Of a stretch of DNA of 41,618 bases, positions 16,772 to 25,296 are shown piece by piece. The stretch covers positions 1 through 41,618 of the forward strand of contig JAEMRK010000009.1 of NCBI GenBank assembly GCA_016463375.1, given 5' to 3'. The notes beneath the pieces are model-generated. The model was not told the origin of the DNA. It did no database searches and was given only the letters and a program-made list of their open reading frames with translations. This stretch comes from Parachlamydiales bacterium (GTDB taxonomy: Bacteria; Chlamydiota; Chlamydiia; Chlamydiales; JAEMRK01). Every line of letters starts with the position of its first letter. Within the stretch, counting starts at the first letter, position 1. Both the position numbers and the translations under genes were made by a program.

Positions 16772-19700
16772 ATGGGTAAAGTTCATTTAGCTAAGGATGA
16801 TCTTGAAAAAGGTCAGCAACTATTGCTTCAAGGCAAAGTCGCTGAGCTTTACTACTCTCATGGCACTTATCAAGTACGCGTTGACGACAGCGAAGATCCG
16901 TTATGGACTCTTATGCAACTCGATGATAACGCAGATATTCTAGATGGATTCTGTGGTTGTCAAGAAGATGAAGGCGTTTCATGCCCCCATCTTGCTGCGA
17001 GCTTTTTAAAAGTCGTCGATCAAAACGGCGTGCCGATGCACGTCCGTTTTGAAAAAAGTTTTTGGAAACATCTTTGTGCGCTATTCACCATGCGCTTTGG
17101 TGATCGAACAGATGTATTGAAAAAAACAGAAAATGGTTACGAGCTTTTTTCTGAAGAAAAACAAACTGTTGTTTTTACTATCCAATCTAAAAAGCCTGAG
17201 AGTCTTCAGTTTCTTGAAGATACAATTGATCATAGACAAAGGGAAACGGAGGAGACGTCTTTAAAATTCTCTAATTTATCACCAGAGGATCTCTCCTTGT
17301 GGAAAGAGGGTAGGCCAACATTTGATTTGCGGTTTGAGCTTTCTTTTTGGTCTGATCTTGCTAAGTGGTTTTTTGATAAACAGGAAAATAAAGAAAAATG
17401 CAAAATTTCTTTTAAGTATGATGATCGCGATATTCCATCATTGATTACAGTTGATTGGGCATCTGTTTCTTGCACATTCTTTATTGATGAAGAGGGTTTA
17501 TTTACACTTATACCAAGCTTAAACACAGTTGCAAGCCCTTTATCGATTTATGCTTTTCATGAAAAAGTGATCGAAAAAATCAACTACGATGAAAATAAAG
17601 CAGCTTTTCATGTGATTACACATGAAGAAGAAATTAAAGAAGATTGGAAATCGACATCGCCTATAAAAATGGGTAGTTGGTGGTACCTTCCAAAAAAAGG
17701 GTTTATATCGATTCAACAACACGATTTAGTGCTAAAGCCTGTCATCTCAGAAGAAAAAATCAATGAAACTCTCAATGATCATTCGAATCTCTTTGCTAGG
17801 CATCTAGATAAAGTTACGTTGTATAAAGAGCCCGTTACCCTCCAGCAGACTTTATTTTTTGATGACAAATGGAATCTCCATGTACAAACTTATTATAAAA
17901 CGCCAGGAGATCTACATAAGGCTCCTAATCGCTTTTTTGGAGACTGGGTTTATTTAAGCAAACAAGGATTTTATCCTGTAGAAAATGTTCCCTTCCGTAT
18001 GGCAGAGCTTGTTGTCGAGGTTAAGGATATGGGTAAATTTATTGATCACCATAGAACTTGGCTTAATACGCAACCTGGGTTTCAAACGCATCTTACTCAT
18101 TTAGAGTCTCGTTTATCTTACAAAATATTGCCAAATGGTACTTTAAAATTCTTAGCCGCATCAGTTTTAAATGAAGGGCAGAGCTTTGACTTTGGTCAAT
18201 GGGTTTATTTCCAAGAAGAAGGTTTTTACGCTAAAACCGGAAGGCCTGATTATGCAGCACGTGCGGATCTTGAGATTCAATCGCGCAATGTAGGAGACTT
18301 TGTCTCCAAACATGCGGATGAGTTGGAACTCATCAATAATTTCTTTTCACTGAATCCATCACCCGTTAGACGTATGGGTGTAACAATCAAGTTAACACCA
18401 AAGCACCAAGTCGTCATAGCACCTTATTTTGAACTTTTTGAAGAAGTCAATCCAAAAAAAGTAAGATTCTACGACGGGTGTGTGTATCAAGAAGGGCAAG
18501 GGTTTCATTTGCTAGCAACTGATGGGCGCTTACCAGTTCGATTTCGCAGAGAAAAAACAATTGAAAAAGAGCAGCTCAATTATTTCTTAACTCAAGAGCT
18601 CGCATCTCTTAGACCGTTTGCCATATCAATTGATCCAAGATTAGAAGTTCCGTTAGATTTAAAATTAACGCTTCAGCATATCGAACAAAATACTCAAGGT
18701 AAACTCGATCTCGAATTATTTTATCGCTCTGAGTATGGACAAGTCGCTTTAAGTGATGTATGGGAAGCTGTTCAAAAAAGACAGCCCTATTTGTTTACTA
18801 ATGCAGGCTACCTTGATCTGCATGATAAACGCTACATTTGGTTACGCTCTTTACATGGCGATCAAATTGAAGAAAACCACATTCAAATTTCAACATGGGA
18901 ATATTTAAGGCTCAACGGCTACGAGGACATCGATACTTCTGATAGCGATCAAGAGGAGTTTATTAACGCCTTATTAAAAATGCAGGCGTTGTCAAAACCT
19001 GATTTAAAAGGTTTGCATTGCTCACTGCGCCCTTATCAAGAAATCGGTGTTGATTGGTTGTGGTTCTTGTACACATTTGGATTATCAGGACTATTATGCG
19101 ATGAAATGGGTCTTGGTAAGACCCACCAAGCAATGGCTTTATTAGAAGGTGTAACTAATCAACTTAGTCGCCCCCCTCATTTCTTAATTGTATGTCCAAT
19201 ATCTGTGATTTACCATTGGGAAGAAAAGCTTAAAGAATTCATGCCGCATCTTCCAGTTCATCACTTCCATGGTATTAAAAGAAGTCTTGATGATTTTAAA
19301 AAGCATAATGGTGTTTTACTAACATCTTATGGTGTCGTTCGTGCTGAAAGAGAAGCTATGAAGCAATTCTCATTTGATGTCGCTATATTCGATGAGATTC
19401 AAGTTGCAAAAAATCATCACAGCAAGACTTATGCCGCTTTGGTTTCACTCAAAGCGGGTATGCGTCTTGGTTTGACCGGTACACCTATAGAAAATCAAAT
19501 TAGAGAATTGAAAGCTTTATTTGATATCGTGCTACCTGCATATATGCCAGGTGAAACTCAGTATAGAGATCTATTTGTCAACCCAATTGAAAAAGAAAGT
19601 GACTCTAATCAAAAGGCACTGCTCACAAAAATTGTAAAACCTTTTATTTTACGTCGAAAAAAAGATGAAGTCTTAAAAGATCTTCCAGAAAAAGTTGAAA

Positions 19701-20440
19701 CAATCTCTTACTGTGAATTGAGCGCTAAACAAAAAGAGCTTTATAAAGAAGCAGTTGAGGGTGTGCGTCATTCATTGATGCAAGAGCTCAATGATGAAGA
19801 AAAACCTGTGCCTTATATGTCATTCTTGAAACTTATGACGCAGCTCAAACAGATTTGCGATCATCCAGCGGTGGTTTTTAAAGATCCAAAAAACTACCAC
19901 CATTATAGTTCAGGAAAATGGCAACTCTTTTTAGAGCTTTTAATGGAAGCGAGAGAAAGCGAACAAAAAGTTGTTGTGTTTTCACATTATCTTTTCATGC
20001 TTGATATCATTCAGCTTTATTTAGAAGAAAATGAAATAGGTTTTGCAGCAGTCCGAGGTGATACTGTTAATCGCAGAGATGAGCTTTTAAGATTTAGACA
20101 AGATCCTAAATGCGAAGTTTTTGTCGGTTCTCTAGGAGCAGTAGGCCTTGGAGTGGATTTAACTGCAGCATCTGTTGTAATTCACTATGATCGTTGGTGG
20201 AATGCAGCCAGAGAAAATCAAGCGACTGACCGTGTTCATCGGATAGGACAAAAGCGTGGTGTACAGGTCTTTAAATTGATTACAAAGGGTACTATTGAAG
20301 AGTATCTCCATCAAATGATTATGCAAAAAGGTAGTTTAATGGAAGAGATTGTCAGCTCAGATGATGCAGGTACATTTAAACGATTAGATCGTCAAGAATT
20401 GCTAGCTTTGTTAAAGCTAATTGAAAAGTATCCCCAATAG
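16772..20440 (+). CDS. SNF2-family ATPase with N-terminal SWIM zinc finger
   Basis: A 1222-residue Swi2/Snf2 DNA-translocase-type protein. A SWIM zinc finger (CxC...CxH) is formed by Cys61, Cys63, Cys71 and His73. A long region (about 100-730) holds several degenerate repeats with recurring WxYLxKxGF-like segments (for example at about 310, 390, 490 and 575). The helicase core follows: motif I DEMGLGKT (about 777-784), motif II DEIQ (about 873-876) in place of DEAH, motif III LTGTPIEN, then helicase-C with VVVFSHY and the motif VI region DRVHRIGQKR. Such proteins remodel protein-DNA complexes; chlamydiae carry two SNF2 genes as a rule, and this looks like one of the SWIM-bearing, long N-terminus type. 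It is coupled to the Hsp70-like gene (2-base gap) and shares its dyad-flanked promoter. A target in chromatin-like nucleoid (histone-like Hc proteins) or transcription is conjecture. Confidence 0.93.
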   Translation: MGKVHLAKDDLEKGQQLLLQGKVAELYYSHGTYQVRVDDSEDPLWTLMQLDDNADILDGFCGCQEDEGVSCPHLAASFLKVVDQNGVPMHVRFEKSFWKHLCALFTMRFGDRTDVLKKTENGYELFSEEKQTVVFTIQSKKPESLQFLEDTIDHRQRETEETSLKFSNLSPEDLSLWKEGRPTFDLRFELSFWSDLAKWFFDKQENKEKCKISFKYDDRDIPSLITVDWASVSCTFFIDEEGLFTLIPSLNTVASPLSIYAFHEKVIEKINYDENKAAFHVITHEEEIKEDWKSTSPIKMGSWWYLPKKGFISIQQHDLVLKPVISEEKINETLNDHSNLFARHLDKVTLYKEPVTLQQTLFFDDKWNLHVQTYYKTPGDLHKAPNRFFGDWVYLSKQGFYPVENVPFRMAELVVEVKDMGKFIDHHRTWLNTQPGFQTHLTHLESRLSYKILPNGTLKFLAASVLNEGQSFDFGQWVYFQEEGFYAKTGRPDYAARADLEIQSRNVGDFVSKHADELELINNFFSLNPSPVRRMGVTIKLTPKHQVVIAPYFELFEEVNPKKVRFYDGCVYQEGQGFHLLATDGRLPVRFRREKTIEKEQLNYFLTQELASLRPFAISIDPRLEVPLDLKLTLQHIEQNTQGKLDLELFYRSEYGQVALSDVWEAVQKRQPYLFTNAGYLDLHDKRYIWLRSLHGDQIEENHIQISTWEYLRLNGYEDIDTSDSDQEEFINALLKMQALSKPDLKGLHCSLRPYQEIGVDWLWFLYTFGLSGLLCDEMGLGKTHQAMALLEGVTNQLSRPPHFLIVCPISVIYHWEEKLKEFMPHLPVHHFHGIKRSLDDFKKHNGVLLTSYGVVRAEREAMKQFSFDVAIFDEIQVAKNHHSKTYAALVSLKAGMRLGLTGTPIENQIRELKALFDIVLPAYMPGETQYRDLFVNPIEKESDSNQKALLTKIVKPFILRRKKDEVLKDLPEKVETISYCELSAKQKELYKEAVEGVRHSLMQELNDEEKPVPYMSFLKLMTQLKQICDHPAVVFKDPKNYHHYSSGKWQLFLELLMEARESEQKVVVFSHYLFMLDIIQLYLEENEIGFAAVRGDTVNRRDELLRFRQDPKCEVFVGSLGAVGLGVDLTAASVVIHYDRWWNAARENQATDRVHRIGQKRGVQVFKLITKGTIEEYLHQMIMQKGSLMEEIVSSDDAGTFKRLDRQELLALLKLIEKYPQ

Positions 20441-20467
20441 AACTTTTTGAATTTCGAAAGGAACGAG

Positions 20468-20611
20468 ATGAAAACGATTTACTTATTGCCTCTATTAGCT
20501 TTTTTCATGACTGCCTGCACACCTTTGAAGCACTCAGAGTATCCGAGCCAATCGTCTCCTCCAACGATGAAAGGTTCAGTCATGAAAGCCGAAACAGTTG
20601 ACGAAGATTAA
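20468..20611 (+). CDS. Small predicted lipoprotein, 47 residues
   Basis: A short frame with a classic lipoprotein signal: Lys2, hydrophobic core from Ile4 to Met14, and lipobox MTAC with Cys17 as the modified residue. The mature peptide is only about 31 residues, rich in Ser, Pro and Lys and ending in acidic residues. AAGGA lies 6 bases before the ATG, a better ribosome binding site than most here. It starts 27 bases after the SNF2 gene and ends with a 4-base convergent overlap with the stop of der. It would be anchored in the envelope; function unknown. Its size resembles entericidin-like small lipoproteins, but no homology is claimed. Confidence 0.72.
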   Translation: MKTIYLLPLLAFFMTACTPLKHSEYPSQSSPPTMKGSVMKAETVDED

Positions 20612-21957
20612 TCTTCGTTAATTGCAGGAGTTGAATTGCGTTCTTTCTTCGCTTTGCCGCGTAATAAGAATAGAACAGGCACACCATGCAAATCAAACTC
20701 TTTACGGAATTGATTCAAAAGATATTTCTTATAGTTTTCTTGCATGAGTTCAGGGTAGTTAACAAACAATAAAAATGTCGGCGGTTTGTTTTTAATCTGA
20801 ACCATGTAATAGATGCGCAATCTTTTTCCGCCAAGCATAGTTGGGTGATTGCGCTGAAGGGCTTCTGCAATGAAGCGATTGAGTTCAGGTGTTGGAATGT
20901 TAATTTTATACCCTTCTTCAACTTGATCAATTAACGGAAGTAACTTTTGTGTATTACGTCCATCTAACGCAGAACCAAATAGTGTTGGGCAATGGGCTAG
21001 GAAGGGGATTTCATCTTCGATTGCTTTTTCGCAATGTTCCATGCGAAACCCTTTAACTAAATCCCACTTATTGAAAAATAACAAGCACCCTTTACCTTCT
21101 TGGGCAATGTGTGCTGCAATGCGTTTTTCTTGAGTTGTGATTCCCGATGGTGCTTCAATAACGAGCATGCAAATATCTGCGCGATCAATTGAGTCTTCTG
21201 TACGGATTGCTGCAAATTTATCCACACTTAAAGTTTCCGCTTTTTTACGTCTAATACCAGCCGTGTCGATCAAACGATATTTTTTGCCATCGTATGTGAA
21301 ATCGATATCAACAGCATCTCTTGTCGTTCCAGCAATTGGGCTAACAATACAACGATCTTCTGACAACAATTGATTAATCAATGTTGATTTACCAACGTTG
21401 GCACGGCCAACGATGGCAATTGTCACTGCATCGTCTTTAACTTCTTCTTCTGGTTCTTTGTGTGTTTTTAAAGCTTCGACTAAAAGGTCCGCTATTTGAA
21501 TACCATGTACTGCAGAAATACCAACGACGTTACTAATACCCAATCCATGGAATTCATGGATGACATGGCGCATTTCCATTGTATCCATTTTATTAATAGC
21601 TAAACAAATAGGCTTTTGTGTGCGGCGTAGTAATCTTGCTAAATAAGTATCTAAATCAGTAATACCAACTGTTGCATCAACGACCATAATTAAAGAGTCA
21701 GCTTCTTCGATTGCTACTTGGGCTTGATGGAGAATTTCGTCATTAAAATCAGCTACTGATTGTGGATTGACACCACCTGTATCGATTACATTAAACGTCT
21801 TACCAAAACACTCAGCGTCAGCATAAATACGATCTCGAGTTACGCCTTCCATGTCATCAACAATTGAAACTCTTTTTTGACAGATACGATTAAATAGGGC
21901 CGATTTACCAACATTTGGTCGACCGACGATAGCTAGAGTAAATTTTTTCTTTGGCAT
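20608..21957 (-). CDS. der: GTPase Der (EngA), ribosome assembly
   Basis: A 449-residue tandem GTPase. G-domain 1 has GRPNVGKS (12-19), DTGG and the NKMD specificity motif; G-domain 2 has GRANVGKS (about 186-193), DTAG and NKWD. The C-terminal KH-like domain (about 355-440) follows, with LRIYYMVQ and a C-terminal basic tail. Der acts in late assembly of the 50S ribosomal subunit, and length and order are as in other bacteria. It is a single-gene unit with its own promoter (TTTAAA-N17-TATACT), convergent with the small lipoprotein gene and divergent from the SulP transporter gene. Confidence 0.98.
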   Translation of the reverse strand: MPKKKFTLAIVGRPNVGKSALFNRICQKRVSIVDDMEGVTRDRIYADAECFGKTFNVIDTGGVNPQSVADFNDEILHQAQVAIEEADSLIMVVDATVGITDLDTYLARLLRRTQKPICLAINKMDTMEMRHVIHEFHGLGISNVVGISAVHGIQIADLLVEALKTHKEPEEEVKDDAVTIAIVGRANVGKSTLINQLLSEDRCIVSPIAGTTRDAVDIDFTYDGKKYRLIDTAGIRRKKAETLSVDKFAAIRTEDSIDRADICMLVIEAPSGITTQEKRIAAHIAQEGKGCLLFFNKWDLVKGFRMEHCEKAIEDEIPFLAHCPTLFGSALDGRNTQKLLPLIDQVEEGYKINIPTPELNRFIAEALQRNHPTMLGGKRLRIYYMVQIKNKPPTFLLFVNYPELMQENYKKYLLNQFRKEFDLHGVPVLFLLRGKAKKERNSTPAINED

Positions 21958-21985
21958 AGCGCTCGAGGGGTTTTAATGAACAATC

Positions 21986-22014
21986 AGTATATGTAAAAAA
22001 CAGTTAAATTTAAA
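21986..22014 (-). promoter_or_regulatory. Promoter of der, TTTAAA-N17-TATACT
   Basis: On the minus strand TTTAAA (22014-22009) is 17 bases from TATACT (21991-21986). The predicted start near 21979 gives a leader of about 22 bases before the ATG at 21957. The region upstream is shared with the divergent SulP gene, for which I find no equally good element. Confidence 0.5.
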
Positions 22015-22099
22015 TAAGAATTTAATCATTTAAGTTAGTTACATTATTGTTGTTTTTTGAATGCTTGCTTTTTCCAGTAGAAGAGAGTAAATTAGAAAC

Positions 22100-23965
22100 A
22101 TGAAATTAAAAAACACTTCTGATTCTATTTCCTTTTTTTCTATTAAAGACGGAATGGCGAGTTATAGGTGGCGTTTTCTGCAAAGAGACAGTATTGCGGC
22201 CCTTACAGTGGCCCTACTTTCAGTCCCTCAGTCTATCGCTTACGCCTTGGCCGCTAATCTTCCGCCTACCGTAGGGATATTTGCCGCTATTTTCGGCACA
22301 ATCTTCAGTGCTTTTTTCGGGTGTTCTCGTCAGTTGGTCATAGGACCGACCAACACGATGGCCCTATTAATCGAAACTGGTGTCGCAGAGATTCTTTATA
22401 CTTACTATCGCGATGTCTCTCAGGCTGAGAGGAATGCGATAGCGATCGATGTTTTAATGGAGCTCACTTTAATAGTGGGTGTAGTTCAATTATTAATTGC
22501 AGTATTTAAACTAGGCAAAATAACTCAATTTGTATCGCGCTCTGTTTTAGTTGGATATGTTAGTGGTGCTGCTATTGCAATATTAGTTGATCAATTATTT
22601 TATTTACTTGGTGTGACCACAACTCACGGTCCTCATTCTTTATTAGAAAAAAGTATATTCTTTATTAGGAATATTCAAACTATTCATTTACCAACTGCTA
22701 TAGTTGGTGTTAGTGCATTAGTATTTTTAGTATTCATGGAGAAAGTAAATAAAAAATTTCCTGCTGCTATAGTAGCAATTATTTTATCAGGTGCTATTGT
22801 TTGGATTTTTGGGTTGGATAAACCGTCCGCTGAAACATTAAGCGCTGTTGGCCAATGGGCCAAAGTCGGCACTGTTGCCGATCTTGGTGAATTGCAAACA
22901 GTCATCCCTCAATTTGCTATACCCTTCTTTGACTTAAGGGTACTCAATGGACTCATACCAGTTGGGTTTGCCATAGCATTATTGGGTATTTTAGAAACAA
23001 CTGCATTAACTCGTGCTTTATCATCAGAGACTGGTCAACCTTTATCGACAAACCAAGAGATATTAGGTCTTGGCATTGGTAACATATCATCATCGTTTTG
23101 TGGTGGTATGCCAAGTTCTGGTAGCTTTGCCCGCAGTTATGTCAATATCGGTTGCGGAGCCAAAACGCGTATGGCTGCCATTTTAAGTGGTGTATTCTCT
23201 GCTGCCATATTAATTATATTCCGTAAGCAACTTTTACAAATTCCATTAGCGGCATTAGCGGCACTTTTGATTGTCTCTACTCCTAAAATGGTTAAGTGGA
23301 AAGAGTTCTTCACATGTATTAGAGCAACACGCTCTGACGCTCTTGTACTTATTATGACGATACTTGCCTGTGTCGTATTAAGAGTAGATACAGCGTTTTA
23401 TATTGGTGTGATCTTATCTGTGACTCTTTATCTGCATAAAGCCGCATCTCCTTCGATGGCTGAGTACAAATTGACTAAAGAAGGATTACTGCGCGCTATT
23501 GGTAAAAAAGAGGGTAGAGCAGACGAGCGTATTCGTATTGTACACGTTGAAGGAGAGATCTTCTTTGGCGCTGCTGACTTGCTCCAAGAAACATTGAAGG
23601 CAATGGCAGACGACATGAAAGTGCGCGTCATTATTCTTCATTTGAAAAATGCACGCCACATCGATGCGACAGCTTGTTTAGTTGTTCAGCAGCTTTATAG
23701 CTTCTTGAGACTATCTAATCGTTATTTGATTGCTAGTGGATTAACTCGACAAGGTTGGGAAGTCTTTTGTCAATCAGGTTTAACAGATGTGATTGGCAAA
23801 GCCAATCTCTTCTTAAATGATGATCAAAAGCCTCACGCATCGTCTCGTGTTTCTTACGCTAGAGCTTTAGAAATTTTAGCCGATCAAGAATCGTCTGAAA
23901 TTCAAGAAGCTATTCCAATGACAACTGTTTTAAGTTCTTCAAAGATACCAGATAGAGTTACTTAA
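22100..23965 (+). CDS. SulP-family anion transporter with STAS domain
   Basis: A 621-residue inner-membrane transporter of the SLC26/SulP family. The N-terminal membrane part (about 30-445) begins with the family segment containing VPQSIAYALAANLPP (about 42-56), then the PTNTMAL stretch (about 84-90) and a GGMPSSGSFARS segment (about 334-345) that lines the anion site in SulP proteins. The cytoplasmic STAS domain (about 470-580) has the sequence HIDATAC where family members usually carry D(S/T)SG. Sulfate, bicarbonate, or other anions such as dicarboxylates are possible substrates; sequence alone does not decide. It is one of the few plus-strand genes in this half, and its stop overlaps convergently by 8 bases with the YidD-like gene that closes the secretin unit. 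Confidence 0.94.
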   Translation: MKLKNTSDSISFFSIKDGMASYRWRFLQRDSIAALTVALLSVPQSIAYALAANLPPTVGIFAAIFGTIFSAFFGCSRQLVIGPTNTMALLIETGVAEILYTYYRDVSQAERNAIAIDVLMELTLIVGVVQLLIAVFKLGKITQFVSRSVLVGYVSGAAIAILVDQLFYLLGVTTTHGPHSLLEKSIFFIRNIQTIHLPTAIVGVSALVFLVFMEKVNKKFPAAIVAIILSGAIVWIFGLDKPSAETLSAVGQWAKVGTVADLGELQTVIPQFAIPFFDLRVLNGLIPVGFAIALLGILETTALTRALSSETGQPLSTNQEILGLGIGNISSSFCGGMPSSGSFARSYVNIGCGAKTRMAAILSGVFSAAILIIFRKQLLQIPLAALAALLIVSTPKMVKWKEFFTCIRATRSDALVLIMTILACVVLRVDTAFYIGVILSVTLYLHKAASPSMAEYKLTKEGLLRAIGKKEGRADERIRIVHVEGEIFFGAADLLQETLKAMADDMKVRVIILHLKNARHIDATACLVVQQLYSFLRLSNRYLIASGLTRQGWEVFCQSGLTDVIGKANLFLNDDQKPHASSRVSYARALEILADQESSEIQEAIPMTTVLSSSKIPDRVT

Positions 23966-24326
23966 TAGGATCTGATTTGAATTCCACGCCGTTCTCTTCG
24001 AGCGTGGAATAGACCCAAGGATCTTTATTCTCTCTCATCAAACGATCACATCCCATAGCTACTCCAAAAAAAAAGCCATAACGATGAATTGCTTCTTTTG
24101 TGTATTGCGCACTACTTGGTCTGTAATGGCTGCGGTATTGATCAATTTGTGTAATGTGATTTTGATAAAATTGAATCATTGATTCTCCAACTCTGGCAAT
24201 GCCAGTTGGAGATTTTTGGATTTGTATTGTTGGTACTTTACTAACTAGATCACTATCTTTGCCAAACGGATCTGCGTTGAGTATTAAAGATAATGAAACA
24301 CTGAGTAATGCGAGTTTCCACTTCAT
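23958..24326 (-). CDS. Exported YidD-like protein lacking the family cysteines
   Basis: A 122-residue protein with a signal peptide (about 1-18, cleavage plausible after Asn17-Ala18). The core (49-100) aligns with the YidD (membrane insertion efficiency factor) pattern: SMIQFYQNHIT, then SHYRPSSAQY (66-75), KEAIHRYGFFFG and MGCDRLMREN. YidD normally has CRFxPTCSxY there; here both cysteines are serine (66, 72). YidD is usually a short cytoplasmic-face protein encoded next to yidC, whereas this copy has an export signal and ends the secretin unit. It starts 1 base after the preceding stop. A role in envelope biogenesis connected to secretin assembly is inferred from position. Assignment to the YidD fold is by pattern only. 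Confidence 0.65.
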   Translation of the reverse strand: MKWKLALLSVSLSLILNADPFGKDSDLVSKVPTIQIQKSPTGIARVGESMIQFYQNHITQIDQYRSHYRPSSAQYTKEAIHRYGFFFGVAMGCDRLMRENKDPWVYSTLEENGVEFKSDPIK

Positions 24327-24327
24327 G

Positions 24328-25275
24328 TTAAAACGAATAATTTAGCATTAAAATGGGGTAGAGCTTTTCTCTCACAAGAATTTTCTCACCCATTTCTTTA
24401 TACAAATAATTATTATAATCGACAGCTGCAGCGCCAGCACCCATGATGCCACCAAAATACCAACCAGTTTCTAAACTAGCTGTAAAAATGCCTGCTGCAT
24501 AATAACCGCGATGGAAAAATTCGTAAGCTGCCCAAGTAAACAGTGCATTAACAGCTAATGCTGTCATGGCTGTTGTCTTTTGCCCAACATACCAATAACC
24601 GGCGCCTGGCAAAATAGCATTTAATGCTTTAGCCGTTTTTGGATTACGTTGTTGCTCACAATATGTCGAAATCATGTCAGCTAAGTAACCAGGAGCGTAA
24701 GGAAGCTTTGCAGCATCCAAGGCATTACCTTCTTCAATCAATGTTCCAATTTCTAATTTGTGAGCAGTTAGAGGTTCTTTTGTTTCCAAAACATCTAAAA
24801 GACTTTTAGCTACTTCATTTTGATCGAGTTTGTGGTAGCAATCGTACAAAATAACGAGAAGCTCTCTGTAAATTGCAGTCTCTTGAGGAATTTGTAATAA
24901 GTGACTTGTTTGAAAGGCTGCTAAACACTCTTCAAACTTATGAGCCATGTAATAGCTGAGTACGACGCCATATTCTGCATCGATCATGCGATCGATTTCA
25001 GATTCTGGCATAAGTATTAAAGCTCGTCTAAAACATGTAATAGCTCGATAATAATCACCCTCACTTGCAAAGACATGAGCGATTTTCATCTCTCTTCCGT
25101 ATTCAGTCGAAAGCTCTTCGTCAGAAATGGCTGGAAAGGCAGGAGGAAGTGATTGCATTAAAGGATGAGGAGGCGTCGACGTGATTGGTTTAACGGGGCT
25201 TAACTGGCGATCATACTGAAATGATTGCAAAGCAAGTGAACCAATAAGAACTAATACTAAGTGACGCGTCTTCAT
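24328..25275 (-). CDS. TPR-like protein with C-terminal membrane segments, envelope-associated
   Basis: A 315-residue protein. An N-terminal hydrophobic signal (about 6-20) is followed by a Pro-rich linker, then helical repeats (about 55-210) with TPR-like features such as AHVFASEGDYYRAITCFRRA, and a region with NAILPGAGYWYVGQKTTAM (about 223-241) that leads into two or three hydrophobic segments to about 285. The 'PGAG-x-x-Y-x-G' stretch is a recurring theme in bacterial membrane proteins of unknown function. It lies 21 bases after sctC and 1 base before the YidD-like gene, so it is part of the secretin unit. I do not recognise a named family; an accessory function for secretin targeting or periplasmic assembly is possible, given the TPR domain and location, but unproven. 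Confidence 0.7.
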   Translation of the reverse strand: MKTRHLVLVLIGSLALQSFQYDRQLSPVKPITSTPPHPLMQSLPPAFPAISDEELSTEYGREMKIAHVFASEGDYYRAITCFRRALILMPESEIDRMIDAEYGVVLSYYMAHKFEECLAAFQTSHLLQIPQETAIYRELLVILYDCYHKLDQNEVAKSLLDVLETKEPLTAHKLEIGTLIEEGNALDAAKLPYAPGYLADMISTYCEQQRNPKTAKALNAILPGAGYWYVGQKTTAMTALAVNALFTWAAYEFFHRGYYAAGIFTASLETGWYFGGIMGAGAAAVDYNNYLYKEMGEKILVREKLYPILMLNYSF

Positions 25276-25296
25276 CTTAAATTTTGGTTATGTGTT

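Noticed and set aside
20715-20930. 71-codon frame overlapping der on the same strand
   Set aside because: Out of frame with the conserved Der C-terminal domain; no independent evidence.
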